Part shown: positions 54,515 through 64,000 of the stretch, piece by piece
Layout of the letters: each line of letters begins with the position of its first letter
Position numbering within the stretch: position 1 is the stretch's first letter
Assembly (NCBI GenBank): GCA_015832175.1
Contig: WJXW01000001.1
Coordinates: 4,092,001 to 4,156,000 of the forward strand
Origin: Paraphaeosphaeria minitans
Taxonomy: Eukaryota > Ascomycota > Dothideomycetes > Pleosporales > Didymosphaeriaceae
Length of the DNA stretch: 64,000 nucleotides
Reading direction: 5' to 3'
The notes under the pieces: model-generated
Told to the model about the DNA's origin: nothing
Databases searched by the model: none
The model's input: only the letters and a program-made list of their open reading frames with translations
Program-made: the position numbers and the translations under genes

Positions 54515-54998
54515 GACAGTGCGCTGCCCTCTTGAAACATGTGTTCACACTGTGCTTCACCGTCGGAGTGGGCGCCGTGTCTATTTAGGAACTGCTGCCT
54601 GTCCGTGGCCCTGCGCTGCTGCATTCGCGAAAACGGGCACCGCTACCTACTACCTACCTACCACCGCCACCACCACCACCCAAGCCGCGTCTCGGGACTG
54701 CATGCCACTGCAAATGCAAATGCACTGCTTGCTGCGGCAGAACCGCTTGATGGAAATGACACGCATCAGCGAGCAGTCACGCCGCTGCCTGCCCTGCGAA
54801 TAGCAGCCGTGCGTGGAATGCTCCGCCCGGCAATGCCGTGGTGATTTGCGCCTATACCAACATCCCCTCTCACCGCCACCGTATAGCATCGCTCCAGTCT
54901 TCGCCGAGACAATCCGCCATACGCAATGCACGACTGCACTACGCGCCCTCGTCGCCAACGCCGATCCCACACCCGTGCATGCCGTCGATATGGCGGCC

Positions 54999-56711
54999 TC
55001 ACTTCGCGAAGAACGACTCGATGCGCCTCTGGTTGGACGGACTCGTCTTCGCTGCACTGCCGTTACTCGTGGCGCTCTTGGTCTTCTTTGCAGGTGATTT
55101 TGTACCACGCTTTTGCGGGGACTGCCTGGATCCTGGACCAGCCATCCTCCGCTTCTCTTGAGGTGCACCGGATGCTGTGTCGCCTTCGTCTTCGGCCTCA
55201 CTGCGCTGCCGTTTGATGACCTTCAACCCTTCGCCGCGTGATGGGGACATTCGTACGGGAACAGGCAACGGTGCATTGTCTTCGCTACCTTGGACCTGGT
55301 TCGTCGTCTCACGAGCTTCATTGGCGTCCTGTTCGACCTTGATTGCCTTCCCCGCGATGCCGTCATCCTTGCTTGCTTTGGTCATCTTTTGTTGGTTCCC
55401 AAAAAAATTGGCGATGTTGCTCTTGTTGGCCGCGCTGTTGACCGGCACGACAAACTGCGGCGAGTTGTTCCCGACCTTGCCCACTTCTTTGCTCACGGGA
55501 AAGCATTCCAATTCACCGTCATACGGTTGAAGGAGCGACTGCAGATCGGTGCTCCATTCCTTCCGCTGCGGATCTAGCCACGTCTTGACAGCTTCAGAAC
55601 CGTTATCCAATATAACCGGCATCCTCGACACGCGTCAGTAAAGTGCTCGCATACATTCCCCATCTCCAAGTGCCATCATGCACATGGGTTACGGCAGGAT
55701 AGGTGGGTCGACGTACCGATCATGGAGAAACTTCAGCTGCTTGTTCGACTCTGTGGTAATGACTGTGTACGTGTACAGCATCTGCTCAGAGTCTAGGCTA
55801 AAGTCAGTGAACGCTAATGCAGTGTACTCCAGTCAAGCAGAACGTGGCACCTCTGAGTATAACCTGGAGAGGGTCCTTCTGTGCAATGTTCATGCGTAAT
55901 ATAACGCCTGCCATCTTGGTTGTACCATTGCAAGACAACAGGCAATTGTAGGCTAACAGTGATAGGGCATACCAGGCAACGAGCGAAGCAATACCGTTCA
56001 TGCACGTCTAGACCCTTGAAGACGAAAACGAGACTTACCGTCGAACTGGACACAGTCGTATAAACCAGCAAAACACATCAGCTGTCCATCCTTGCGCTTG
56101 GTGAAATGCGGTATCTTCTCCTTGCCGTTATTTTTCTTGAGCCATTCATAGAAACCCTGTGCAACCACGATGCACCGCTTCTTCTTCTTCATGCTTGTCC
56201 ACATGCCACGATGCTCGTACAGCGAGTCATCCCGGCAGTTGATCGTCTTTAGCATGGAACCGTAGTCAGGGTTGCGTTTCGTCCAGCACGGAACGAGTCC
56301 TACAACATTGAGCGGTGTCAGCATACTGCCCCACACCGCAGGAGTCTGCATTCGACTCACCCCATTTCATGGCCTGAAGCTTGTATCTGGTGCCGTCGAC
56401 GTGCCCTGCTGCTGGAATCGAAGTGCTATCGTCCTGTTTGCCCTGCCCTATATCATGTTGGTTGTCTATTATACTTGTCCCGGGGTCGGGACCATCCGCT
56501 CGGTAGACCAAGCCGTGATATCCAGGCGCAAAATTGTAGCTTTGACGGACGTCGTCGTCGTCGTCGTCAGGCGCGCTGTCTACTGGCATCTGCGACTGCT
56601 CAAGCTGCTGTCGCACCTCTGAAGGCCGCTGCACGCAAGTTAGCCTGTTCGGCACCAACTTTGAAAACTTGAAAGAGAGCTCACCAAGGCCAGCGCATAT
56701 CGACCACACAT
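54999..56711 (-). CDS. HMCES / YedK (SRAP) abasic-site DNA-protein crosslinking protein
   Basis: Five exons (56711-56685, 56628-56361, 56299-56039, 55792-55717, 55623-54999) give 418 residues. The N-terminus MCGRYALAL exposes the catalytic Cys2 once Met is removed. Further SRAP-domain residues: Asn in SYNFAPGY, Glu150 in GFYEWLK, and His209 in FLHDRMPVIL. The protein traps abasic sites in single-stranded DNA as a thiazolidine crosslink and shields them at replication forks. After about residue 290 a basic, Ser/Lys-rich tail leads to QRRIESFF (409-416), two residues from the end, a canonical PCNA-interacting (PIP) box as in human HMCES. A second PIP-like NKSNIANFF lies at 277-285. The tandem neighbour downstream is the AlkB fusion. 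Confidence 0.92.
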
Positions 56712-56925
56712 GGTGGAGGTGATCCTCGCATGTCTGGAGAGGATGCAGGCGGAGGTGTAGTAGGTAGCCGGTGATTGGACGACGTCATGGTCATGGTCAT
56801 TGTCGCGCTCTCAGCCCTGCCGATGCCGCTAACTTTTCGCCGCGACGTGACGCGCCCCACGCCGTTGCTCTTGTCGCCCTCGTCGCTCTCCTCGCTCTTC
56901 ATTGACGGTCGTTCGCATCCTCGCC
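56712..56925. promoter_or_regulatory. Shared divergent promoter, HMCES and TPR gene
   Basis: 214 bp separate the two outward-facing ATGs. Pyrimidine-rich on the plus strand toward 56926 (CTCGTCGCTCTCCTCGCTCTTC). No TATA box seen. Confidence 0.45.
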
Positions 56926-58361
56926 ATGTTTTCTCGGGCTGTCCCGCGAGTTGCTCCGCGAGCAGCTGGACTTGTGCAATGCGAGGCCTCACAGGTAGCT
57001 GCGAGGGTGCCTTCTTGGGCAATGCGCTGCCCCCAGCACCCTCTATCGCGACGATACAGGTCGACTTTCCGTGAACAATTCGGCGAGCAGTTCCGCAGAA
57101 GCCCAATCTCATTCCCATTTGCCCTCGTATCGTATGTACCCCGTGACTGTAAATTGTACCCACGCTCACCGCCGCAGCATCTTTGCCCTCGCCGGCTGGG
57201 GCGCCTACTACATCCCATGGTACTATCACAATGTCATCCAGAAGCCCTACCACAACTTTCCCGAGCCAGTCGCAAATAAACTCCGCCGCGCGATATTCTA
57301 CAGCAGGGGCCAGCACCTGGACGTCAGGGAGGCGAACAAGTACTTCCGCCAGGCACTGCAGCTCGCCACCAAGATGGGCATGGATCCGTTCAGCGACGAG
57401 ATCATGGGCGTCAAATATGCCATTGCCGCGCTTTTCGAAGAGCAAGGCTACCACGCCATGGCATGCGATGTGTTGGAGATCATGCGCACCGACACCCAGC
57501 GTTGGATAGACGAGTTCAGCGACAAGCACATCTCCGATGGCAACCGCTCGCGTGTCAAGAAGAACATGGTGCAGATCAACCTCAAGCTCGGGCAGCTCTA
57601 CGGCTGTCCATACGTCAACGAGCCGCAGGATGCTGAGAAGCGCCTGGTGGAGGCTGTAGAGGGCGCGTTGGGCGAGCTGCAGCGCCGTGAGGCCGAAGGC
57701 ATCAAGCAAGGAGAGGGTCTCTGGATGACAAATGACGAGCTGGGCGCCACGCTCGAGGGTACGTTGTTACGGGCGCTCACCGTCTATCTGTGTGCGACCG
57801 CGAGATCTCCATGTGCGACTGCTAACCTGCCACAGCACTCGGCCAGCATTACGAACACAACGACTCGCACTACCTCGCCTTACCGCTCTTTCTGCGCGCG
57901 CTCGAACTTTGTCCACCCACGTCATGTCACAGCGTCGTGCTAAGTGAGTCAAAGTACCATGCGCATGGATGATCGCTGACTTATAAGTGAACAACATCTC
58001 CACATGTCTCGCTCAGCAGACACCGCCACCCGCTTCTCTGACTTCCTCTTCGCCCTCGTCCTTCCCGAACACACCAGTGCCTCCACGAACCGTACTCGTG
58101 GACCAAGCACGCCAATGGGCAGACAAAGCGCTTCAACGAGCGGGCTCGATTACCGATCAGGATGAAGAATGTAACGTCGGGTGCGCTGTGGCGACCCACA
58201 ACCTTGGGGAATTCTACGAAATGGAGGGCAAGATCCAAGATGCACGGCGCAAGTACAAGGATGCGGATCAGCTGGCAAAGAAGATTGGCTTCCGACAGGG
58301 ACAGGCCAACGCGAAAGCAGGGATCGCGAGATTGAAGGAGCTGGAGAAGGCGAAACAATAG
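56926..58361 (+). CDS. Mitochondrial TPR membrane protein (Mgr3-like?)
   Basis: Four exons (56926-57131, 57178-57758, 57836-57943, 57988-58361) give 422 residues. The N-terminus is Arg/Ala-rich without acids (MFSRAVPRVAPRAAG), a mitochondrial presequence. A transmembrane helix follows at about 62-85 (FPFALVSIFALAGWGAYYIPWYY), created across the first splice. The rest consists of TPR-type helical pairs (REANKYFRQALQLATKMG, VKYAIAALFEEQGYHAMACDVL, ATHNLGEFYEMEGKIQDARRKY), with a Pro/Ser insert at about 310-330. A presequence, one membrane span and TPRs are the architecture of yeast Mgr3, the adaptor of the inner-membrane i-AAA protease. That identity is a suggestion from architecture only. Confidence 0.75.
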
Positions 58362-58671
58362 ACAACGATCAAAGCAAGGCGTGTACGATATGTACGTTGC
58401 ACTAGGCAATGTCCAAACAGCCATGTATAAGTATTTTACTTGTTTCCACCAAACCCACTGCGCAAGCTTCCATGGATAATACCGTATAAAACACGACCGA
58501 GCTGTGCGGTCTTTTCTCATTTCATTGATCGCTCGCGTGGTTCGCCGGTTATCACATGTTCATCATTGTCGCGGGAATTACAATCAAAAGAGTACAGATC
58601 TTGATCATTACTATCTCGCCAATCTTGAGTTTCGCTGTTCATGGTTCTCAGAGCATAGGGAAGCTATAGAT
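58362..58671. other. Convergent spacer
   Basis: About 310 bp between the stops of the TPR gene and the OsmC/Ohr gene. Nothing recognised. Confidence 0.5.
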
Positions 58672-59305
58672 TTACATCGTCTCACAGCGCACCGTCGAGT
58701 ACACGTTATCTTTCGTCGCCCTGGAATAAGGGCACACCTGTCGGGCCTTGTGCACCACCTTCTCCAAGTCTTCTTTCGCCAGTCCCTTTACTTTGACGAG
58801 CAGTTCTGCCCGCAGCCCCATGTCCAAATCTTTCATGCTGCCGACAAGATGTACGGTGGCCTCCACGATCGAGTCTGCCGACTTCGAAGGCATCTTCACC
58901 CCGAGACCCGGCGCTACTGCGTTCATCGCACTCTGGAAGCATGCACCGTAGCCTGCGGCGAAGAGTTCCTCGCTGTGGGAAAAAGGTCAGTATTGTACGA
59001 CCACAATTTAAAAAAGCTACGAACGGGTTCGTTTTGCCTGCATCGCCCTTGCCTCCCAGAGCTTTCGCCATGGTGAGATCGACCTGGAGGTTCTCGCCTT
59101 CAACATGGCTTGACTGGTCAGCTATGGTTATGTCTGGTGGGAGAGCAGATGATTGCCCGACGCGAGCTCCCACTACTTTGGCGTGGGCAGAGTACAGAAT
59201 CGGGGCTGACTCTGTATTCAAGCATCGCCGTGAGACCGATGAAAGAGTGCGAGGAGAAACGCGCTTTGCGCTACGCATGAGAGGTGCCAAGGTTCGGGAT
59301 GCCAT
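58672..59305 (-). CDS. OsmC/Ohr-family peroxidase, mitochondrial
   Basis: Two exons (59305-59025 and 58972-58672) around a 52-bp intron give 193 residues. The start has a basic mitochondrial presequence (MASRTLAPLMRSAKRVSPRTL). The Ohr core follows: YSAHAKVVGARVGQS, then NPEELFAAGYGACFQSAMNAVA with the peroxidatic Cys in ACF, and VCPYSRATKDNVY with the resolving Cys. Ohr enzymes reduce organic and fatty-acid hydroperoxides using lipoylated proteins, which fits a mitochondrial location. The frame read through the intron loses the second half, so splicing is required. Confidence 0.9.
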
Positions 59306-59949
59306 TGCGACTAGTGGGAGATGTGAATGCGTAGGTATCTGTAGTATGGAGAGGAACTGATAGATGAGTCGGTTGATGTGTAGAATATGTTTCAAGAAAG
59401 TGCAGGTTGCAATTTCGGATCAAAATGCTTCTCACGCCCTTTTGTTCTCTTTGGTGACGTTACTGGAGTCATGACGTTTGTACCTGCCCTTGGTCTTCAA
59501 GCGGTTGGCACAGAACGCGGACCTCTCGCGAATGCTGATGCACTCACAACCACTGGAGGTTCAGGTGCGGCAAAAGTATACATAAGTACGCCTCTTCTCT
59601 CCCATGCTTTGGGCTTTGGCGCCAGACTTGGATGGCTTTGAATGATTTGAATAGGAGCGATTCAGGGTCGCTTGGGTCAGTACCTACCTACTTGCTGATC
59701 TCACAAAAAACCTTCCTCAATGCAATGGATCCCTACGAGCCGTTCTGTGCGGGTCAGTCATTGGGATAATTGTCCAGATGTGATTGTCCAGATGTTCTGA
59801 ACTGTTCGTCTCACTTTCCTAGTTCGTCACCCAACCCCTGCTCCTCCACATCCTCCTGAGCCTCGGCTACTCCAGGACAGGTGCGCACACGACCCCATGA
59901 TCCTTCTCATCCCACACGTTCTCCAGCTTTCTTCCTCACAAGCGATGCA
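59306..59949. other. Intergenic
   Basis: About 640 bp between divergent genes, OsmC/Ohr (minus) and carboxylesterase (plus). One TACCTACCTA motif at about 59682 and a duplicated GTCCAGATGT near 59770-59795. No gene recognised. Confidence 0.5.
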
Positions 59950-61572
59950 ATGGCAATAACATCAGTTCTCTCTTGCGCTTACCCAGTAGACCTACAGGCC
60001 AAGGGCTACATAGAAGGCTTGACTTACGTCGACGAAAAAACATGCAGTCCGCTTGCACACTTCGTGGGCGGCATACCATATGCTCTGCCACCACTCGGCC
60101 CTTTTAGGTTCCAAAGACCACGAGAACTACCTCCATGCTACCGATATGGGACGGCTTCTAATCCTGGACGTTTCACCGGTGGTGTTGGAGTATGTCCGCA
60201 ACCTGGGGATGCTAAAAACAAAAGGTGGGACGAGGATTGCCTACAGGCGAATGTCTGGATTCCAACTGGGAAAGCACCCGGTACAGGGTGGCCGGTGCTC
60301 GTCTGGTATCACGGAGGCTTCCTGCAGTGGGGAAACCCAGGAGATTATAATCTCTCGAACATGCTGGCAGAAACCGCAGCAAAGGCCATCGTAGTCATTC
60401 CGGGGTATCGTTTGAACGTTTTCGGTTTCCTTGCCGGCGCAAAGTTGGCCGAAGAGGGAGCGGATTGCACAGCGAACAACGGGTTCTGGGACCAAAGACT
60501 TGCACTGGAGTGGACGTGGAAGAGTATCAGCTATTTCGGAGGCGACGCAGGGAACATCACCATAGGAGGATACTCGGCCGGCTCGCATTCGACTTTTCAG
60601 CAATTATCCTACGACTTGAATCTCCCAGAGTCGAAAGCTATCGTACGCCGGGCTCTGATGCTGTCCAACGGACCTGGAATGCAGCCGAAGTCTATGGCTG
60701 ATGCACAGGTTCAGTTCGACGAGCTTTGCAACGCTCTCGGCTTGTCCGTCAAGATGAGTTTAACTGAGAAGCTGGCTGTTCTCCGCGTCCTAGATGCACA
60801 GACAATACTTGATGCTGCTTCGAAGATCAAGCACCACCAATTTCGCGGTGTGACAGACAATATGTTCATACGAGAAGGCCTAGTTGAAGAGTTGGACTCA
60901 GGACTCGTTGCGGCGCGTATGAAGAAACGCGGCATCAAGCTCGTGATGGGCGAGTGCAGGGACGAGCATTTTGCCTACGGTCGATGGTTTCCACCACAAA
61001 ATAGCTACGACAGCCTGTTTGAGCGCCTCCAAGCGGACTATTCCCTTGCTGCGTGTGAGGCTCTTATGAATCACTACTTCCCCGAACGTAGTCTACCGAC
61101 TGCGTACAACAGCTGGCAGGATGCCTTCGGTCACATCTACGCCGATATCCAAGTCCATCACCTCGAGAGAGGCATGGCCAACGCTTTAGTCGCCCACGGT
61201 GCTGGCGACCTTCTCTACCGGTACCGCATAGAATGGCGTGCACAGTGTTGCGACAAGGACTATCCACGCGAATGGGGTGTAACTCATGGCACAGATATGG
61301 CGATCTGGTTCTGGGGCAACAATGCGAGGCTGAGCAAGAAGGAGAAGGTCCTTGTAAAAAAGGCGTTTCACGATCCGCTCGCGAAGTTTCTGGACAACGG
61401 AAAGCCACAGTGGGGAACGGAGCACCCATTGCAGCTGCGCACCCTCAAGCCCGACGGTACCATCGCGATTGAAGAAGATGCATGGCTTGCAAACAGCTTA
61501 AAAGTTTGGGAAATTTTGAAACAAATCGGTGCAATTGATGCGAAGCCATCATCGCGGGATTCGAAGCTATAG
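59950..61572 (+). CDS. Type-B carboxylesterase (alpha/beta hydrolase)
   Basis: A single exon encodes 540 residues from the ATG at 59950; the frame extends upstream only to a GTG. Family features: FVGGIPYALPPLGPFRFQRP near residue 40, EDCLQANVWIP, the oxyanion segment WYHGGFLQWG (about 119-128), and the nucleophile elbow GGYSAGS with Ser209. The acid is likely Glu in MGECRDEHFAYG (about 335) and the His lies in GVTHGTDMAIWFWGN (about 430). There is no signal peptide, so the enzyme is probably intracellular, unlike the many secreted fungal lipases of this family. The ester substrate is unknown. Confidence 0.88.
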   Translation: MAITSVLSCAYPVDLQAKGYIEGLTYVDEKTCSPLAHFVGGIPYALPPLGPFRFQRPRELPPCYRYGTASNPGRFTGGVGVCPQPGDAKNKRWDEDCLQANVWIPTGKAPGTGWPVLVWYHGGFLQWGNPGDYNLSNMLAETAAKAIVVIPGYRLNVFGFLAGAKLAEEGADCTANNGFWDQRLALEWTWKSISYFGGDAGNITIGGYSAGSHSTFQQLSYDLNLPESKAIVRRALMLSNGPGMQPKSMADAQVQFDELCNALGLSVKMSLTEKLAVLRVLDAQTILDAASKIKHHQFRGVTDNMFIREGLVEELDSGLVAARMKKRGIKLVMGECRDEHFAYGRWFPPQNSYDSLFERLQADYSLAACEALMNHYFPERSLPTAYNSWQDAFGHIYADIQVHHLERGMANALVAHGAGDLLYRYRIEWRAQCCDKDYPREWGVTHGTDMAIWFWGNNARLSKKEKVLVKKAFHDPLAKFLDNGKPQWGTEHPLQLRTLKPDGTIAIEEDAWLANSLKVWEILKQIGAIDAKPSSRDSKL

Positions 61573-61718
61573 TCGAACAAGAAAACGCCATGCGCCAGCC
61601 CAATTTCCGGAGGGTATCTCAGTATACATGCAAGACGCACTTTTGCGCCATACTAATCCCGCACTCCGTAACGCCATGCAGCCTGTCAAGAAGCCACAGC
61701 AAATCCGTCCAAGCACGT

Positions 61719-62276
61719 TCACGCCTCTTGCGTTGCTCCTTCGCTCTTCAGATTCCAGGGCAGCCTGCCCACGTCCAAATCCCTCCCTCCAAATACCAGA
61801 TAGTCGACGTCTCGACTACATCTCTTCTCCAGATTCTGTCTCTCATCCTCCTGCTGCTTTTCCGGTCCCTCGCACTTCAGGCCGATGATTTCACGATGCG
61901 CCATCCCCAGCGCACTCTCCACGAGCCTCAGCAAGATCTCAATCTCCACCACATACCCATACGTCCCGTCCTGTACAAAGTCGTGTCTGCGATACTTTTT
62001 CAGAAACCTGTTGACGCGCGCATGCAAGCTGAGGTAATGCGCGGTCGGCGTGCCGATGCCGAAAGTGGAGTGCCGCGTAAAGGAGCTGCGCGCCAGAGTG
62101 ACGCTGGAGAGCAGGAGCTTTTCGAGCGTCTTGTAGTTGGGTTGCGGGGGCGCGTGCGAAGTTCGGCAGCCGTAGGAGTGTGAGTCAGGCAGGCCGCTGG
62201 GCGGAGAACTGGGCGCCGTGGACACGCCGCTTACTGAGTCGGCTGAAGAGAACGACATATCTGAGGAGAAGGACAT
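61719..62276 (-). CDS. Unknown protein
   Basis: The frame is open from 62720, but protein-like sequence begins at the ATG at 62276 (MSFSSDMSFSSADSVSG), giving 185 residues. After a Ser/Pro-rich start, a helical region (about 55-140) contains LEKLLLSSVTLARSSFTRHS, ARVNRFLKKYRRHDFVQDG and EIEILLRLVESALG. No domain recognised and no membrane segment. The upstream 148 codons look non-coding in composition and overlap the 5' flank. Confidence 0.45.
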   Translation of the reverse strand: MSFSSDMSFSSADSVSGVSTAPSSPPSGLPDSHSYGCRTSHAPPQPNYKTLEKLLLSSVTLARSSFTRHSTFGIGTPTAHYLSLHARVNRFLKKYRRHDFVQDGTYGYVVEIEILLRLVESALGMAHREIIGLKCEGPEKQQEDERQNLEKRCSRDVDYLVFGGRDLDVGRLPWNLKSEGATQEA

Positions 62277-63373
62277 TGTCGATTTGGCTGTGTGTAGTGT
62301 TTTTGAAATCACTTTGGCGCGCAATTTCGTCGTTTTCTCAGCGTTGATCGGCACCGTGGGGCTCAAATGGTTCGTCCTTAGCGTGGTGTAGCGTGCTCCG
62401 CGGCACTTTGCTTCGCTGTATCTGGCAATCGCCGTCTTTTTCTTGCTGTTCACGGTCCGTGGTCTGCGTGTCTTTGCAATCGCTTGTAGTGTTGTATTTC
62501 GTGGAGAGGAAGACGACGGAATACATAGTGCTGTTGGCTGTGCAGATTTATATTTCCGAGAAGAGTCACACCATGGACCGAGCCGATCAGCTGACTGGAC
62601 CTTTGTCCCGCGGTATTCTTCCCTCAACACATCCACACCCCGCACAATTAAAAGTAGGACCCAAACAATATCATCTGACGCCTTCAATGTAAGATCAACA
62701 TCTATCCTAGCTAGCCCCATAATTGGCGAGCAGGTTACATCGCGACGTCATCACTCCTTTTCTCGTGGAGAACAAAATCCGTGCTCAGCCTCAGCCCCAG
62801 AACGGAGCAAAGCCCTGAAAATCTTGAAGAACTTGCTGACGCACTGCTTCGTCTTGTGTGGCGCGTTGGATGCTGTGGCACGTGAGATTACACTTTGAGT
62901 AATATATCTGTCTGAAACGGCCTCAGCTTACTTAACTTCTTTCAGTTGCCCCGTCGCAGCGTCCAGAGCGTAGCCAACGATAGGAATTCCCTTCCGTACA
63001 CAAGGCGGGTCTTTAAGCGTCCCAACGTCCGAGCGAACGTTGGCTTCGATGGCACCGGGAGACCACCCGCATCCTAAGCCCAGTCGGACACGAAATTGCG
63101 AAGAGAAGCAAGTCTAGCGATGGATTGAGTAGTGCACCGACCCCCCGCGTTCAGCTACATCGTTCAGCACTGCATCAAAACCTCTTGCCGGAATGTTGTA
63201 GCACCACGATCATGCCGATACTCGAAGCTTGATCGATAGCGTGCAACTCATTGATAGAGTTCCCTGCACACCCCCCTGGTATCTTTATGACTCTGGCAGT
63301 ACCGTCTTTCCATCTTCATGAACGCTTACGAGGTTCCTGATGGACGACCTGGGTGGTGAGCCGGTTGTGTAGA
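62277..63373. other. Intergenic
   Basis: About 1.1 kb between the unknown protein at 61719 and the membrane protein at 63374. Incidental frames only. Confidence 0.45.
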
Positions 63374-63928
63374 CTAATTTGTGTCTGAGTCTGCCGCAGC
63401 CGGTCGTGCGGCATCATCACTATGCCGATTGAGGGTTTCGTGATACTCAGGCGGACGGCCAGCATCAACCTGCTGTCTCGAAAGCGTTCTCAATGGCAAC
63501 GACAGCCCAGTCGCAGGATCTTGTGTGACGGTCACATCGCTTTTCGGTCGATATGGCGGAGGCGCTTCCCCATGCTCATTGAGACCTTCTTCTCTCCCTG
63601 TGAAAGCACGTGTTTCGTTCGGTCTCCAGGCACCATGGTACCATCTCCGTGTGTTGACCCAGCCCTCCATGTCCCGCGCAAGCGCATTTCGCCCGCTCAA
63701 CCGCATACGCTCTTTGCGTTTTATTCGGCGCCGATTGATCCACCAGAGGAACAGTGCGACTACCACACCGAAGATGGCGAGTATAAGCCAGTAGTATCTG
63801 AGGGCGCTCTCTTTAGGGTCTCTGGTGTTGGTGGCGCCCGGCAGGATATCGTTCGAAATCGGGGTGCTTGCGCTCGTAGCCGATGCCGTAGTATTCGATA
63901 CGATGAAGGATATGAAGGACGTTGTCAT
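63374..63928 (-). CDS. Single-pass membrane protein with a PPxY motif, unknown function
   Basis: A single-exon, 184-residue protein. A Ser/Thr-rich N-terminus of about 40 residues (likely outside) is followed by one membrane helix (YYWLILAIFGVVVALFLWWI, about 45-64) and a strongly basic stop-transfer stretch NRRRIKRKERMR. The cytosolic tail contains APPPYRP (a PPxY motif) and RPPEYHE. PPxY motifs recruit Rsp5/Nedd4-type HECT ubiquitin ligases through WW domains, so an adaptor role is possible, but this is inference. The Ser/Thr-rich ectodomain plus TM layout also recalls WSC/mid2-like sensors, though no Cys-rich domain is present. Confidence 0.6.
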   Translation of the reverse strand: MTTSFISFIVSNTTASATSASTPISNDILPGATNTRDPKESALRYYWLILAIFGVVVALFLWWINRRRIKRKERMRLSGRNALARDMEGWVNTRRWYHGAWRPNETRAFTGREEGLNEHGEAPPPYRPKSDVTVTQDPATGLSLPLRTLSRQQVDAGRPPEYHETLNRHSDDAARPAAADSDTN

Positions 63929-64000
63929 TGATGGCGTGTGCTCAGTTCGTGAGAGCGCTGTTGGTATGGAGGAAGTCGCTTCGGCCGTCAGACGGGAGGC

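Larger units (their letters stand above)
53970..54998. other. Intergenic with simple repeats
   Basis: About 1 kb between two minus-strand genes, the AlkB fusion and HMCES. It contains TAGGTAGGTACGG-type motifs (54200, 54440), a GCCATT hexamer array and a CCGCCACCACCACC run (54662). No gene recognised. Confidence 0.5.

Noticed and set aside
62277..62720. N-terminal extension of the unknown protein at 61719
   Set aside because: Open in frame, but composition is non-coding in character, and a good ATG with Ser-rich start lies at 62276.
1..64000. tRNA, rRNA, CRISPR arrays and transposon genes
   Set aside because: I looked for GGTTCGA-type T-loops, clustered spaced repeats, transposase or reverse-transcriptase motifs and long terminal repeats and found none. 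A tRNAscan or repeat search could still find something missed by eye.

Overview
The window is nuclear DNA of a filamentous ascomycete (Pezizomycotina, most likely a Dothideomycete). Genes carry short introns of about 44-250 bp with GT(A/G)NGT donors, CTAAC-type branch sites and CAG/TAG acceptors. Fungus-specific families are present: an Acyl_transf_3 membrane protein, a CDH-type cytochrome, GH28, GH43, a fungal rhodopsin-domain relic and a DUF2231-type protein. No prokaryotic operons, CRISPR, rRNA or tRNA were seen. Exon limits below were inferred by eye from splice signals and reading-frame continuity.

Layout. 0-13.7 kb: the 3' end of an unrecognised gene, an acyltransferase, a region with three separate minisatellites, an AAAP amino-acid permease, an unknown gene, a Thr-rich gene and a secreted M14 carboxypeptidase. 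13.9-19.5 kb: two housekeeping genes on the minus strand, GET3 (tail-anchored protein insertion) and an ISWI chromatin remodeller. 20-28.3 kb: a small membrane protein, a lone secreted haem cytochrome domain, a secreted Cys-rich triple-repeat protein and a CCCH zinc-finger protein. 28.3-41.3 kb: a looser, partly decayed region with a fungal rhodopsin (PTH11-like) relic, an intact GH28 pectinase, an SDR gene broken at its catalytic tyrosine, a possible small secreted protein, an intact peroxisomal ECH1-type isomerase ending in SKL, U1 snRNP protein C and an NmrA/isoflavone-reductase-like pseudogene. 41.8-48.5 kb: RACK1 with a C/D-box snoRNA (U24-like) in its third intron, a calponin-type actin-binding protein, an NDUFA12/NDUFAF2-family complex I protein and a six-exon gene of unknown function. 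48.5-64 kb: a GH43 galactanase-like enzyme with a C-terminal carbohydrate-binding module, a 1067-residue fusion of a catalytically dead isochorismatase fold, an AlkB dioxygenase and a GST fold, an HMCES/YedK abasic-site protein with a C-terminal PCNA-interaction box, a mitochondrial TPR membrane protein, an OsmC/Ohr peroxidase, a type-B carboxylesterase and two unknown genes.

Functional themes. Several genes suit a plant-associated or saprotrophic lifestyle: GH28, GH43, the secreted cytochrome (possible electron donor for oxidative polysaccharide breakdown), the M14 peptidase and secreted Cys-rich proteins. A second theme is nucleic-acid damage handling, with the AlkB fusion directly beside HMCES on the same strand. 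The most notable items are the AlkB fusion whose N-terminal hydrolase fold has lost all three catalytic residues, the intronic snoRNA inside RACK1, the triple SH3b-like secreted protein and three independently decayed genes.
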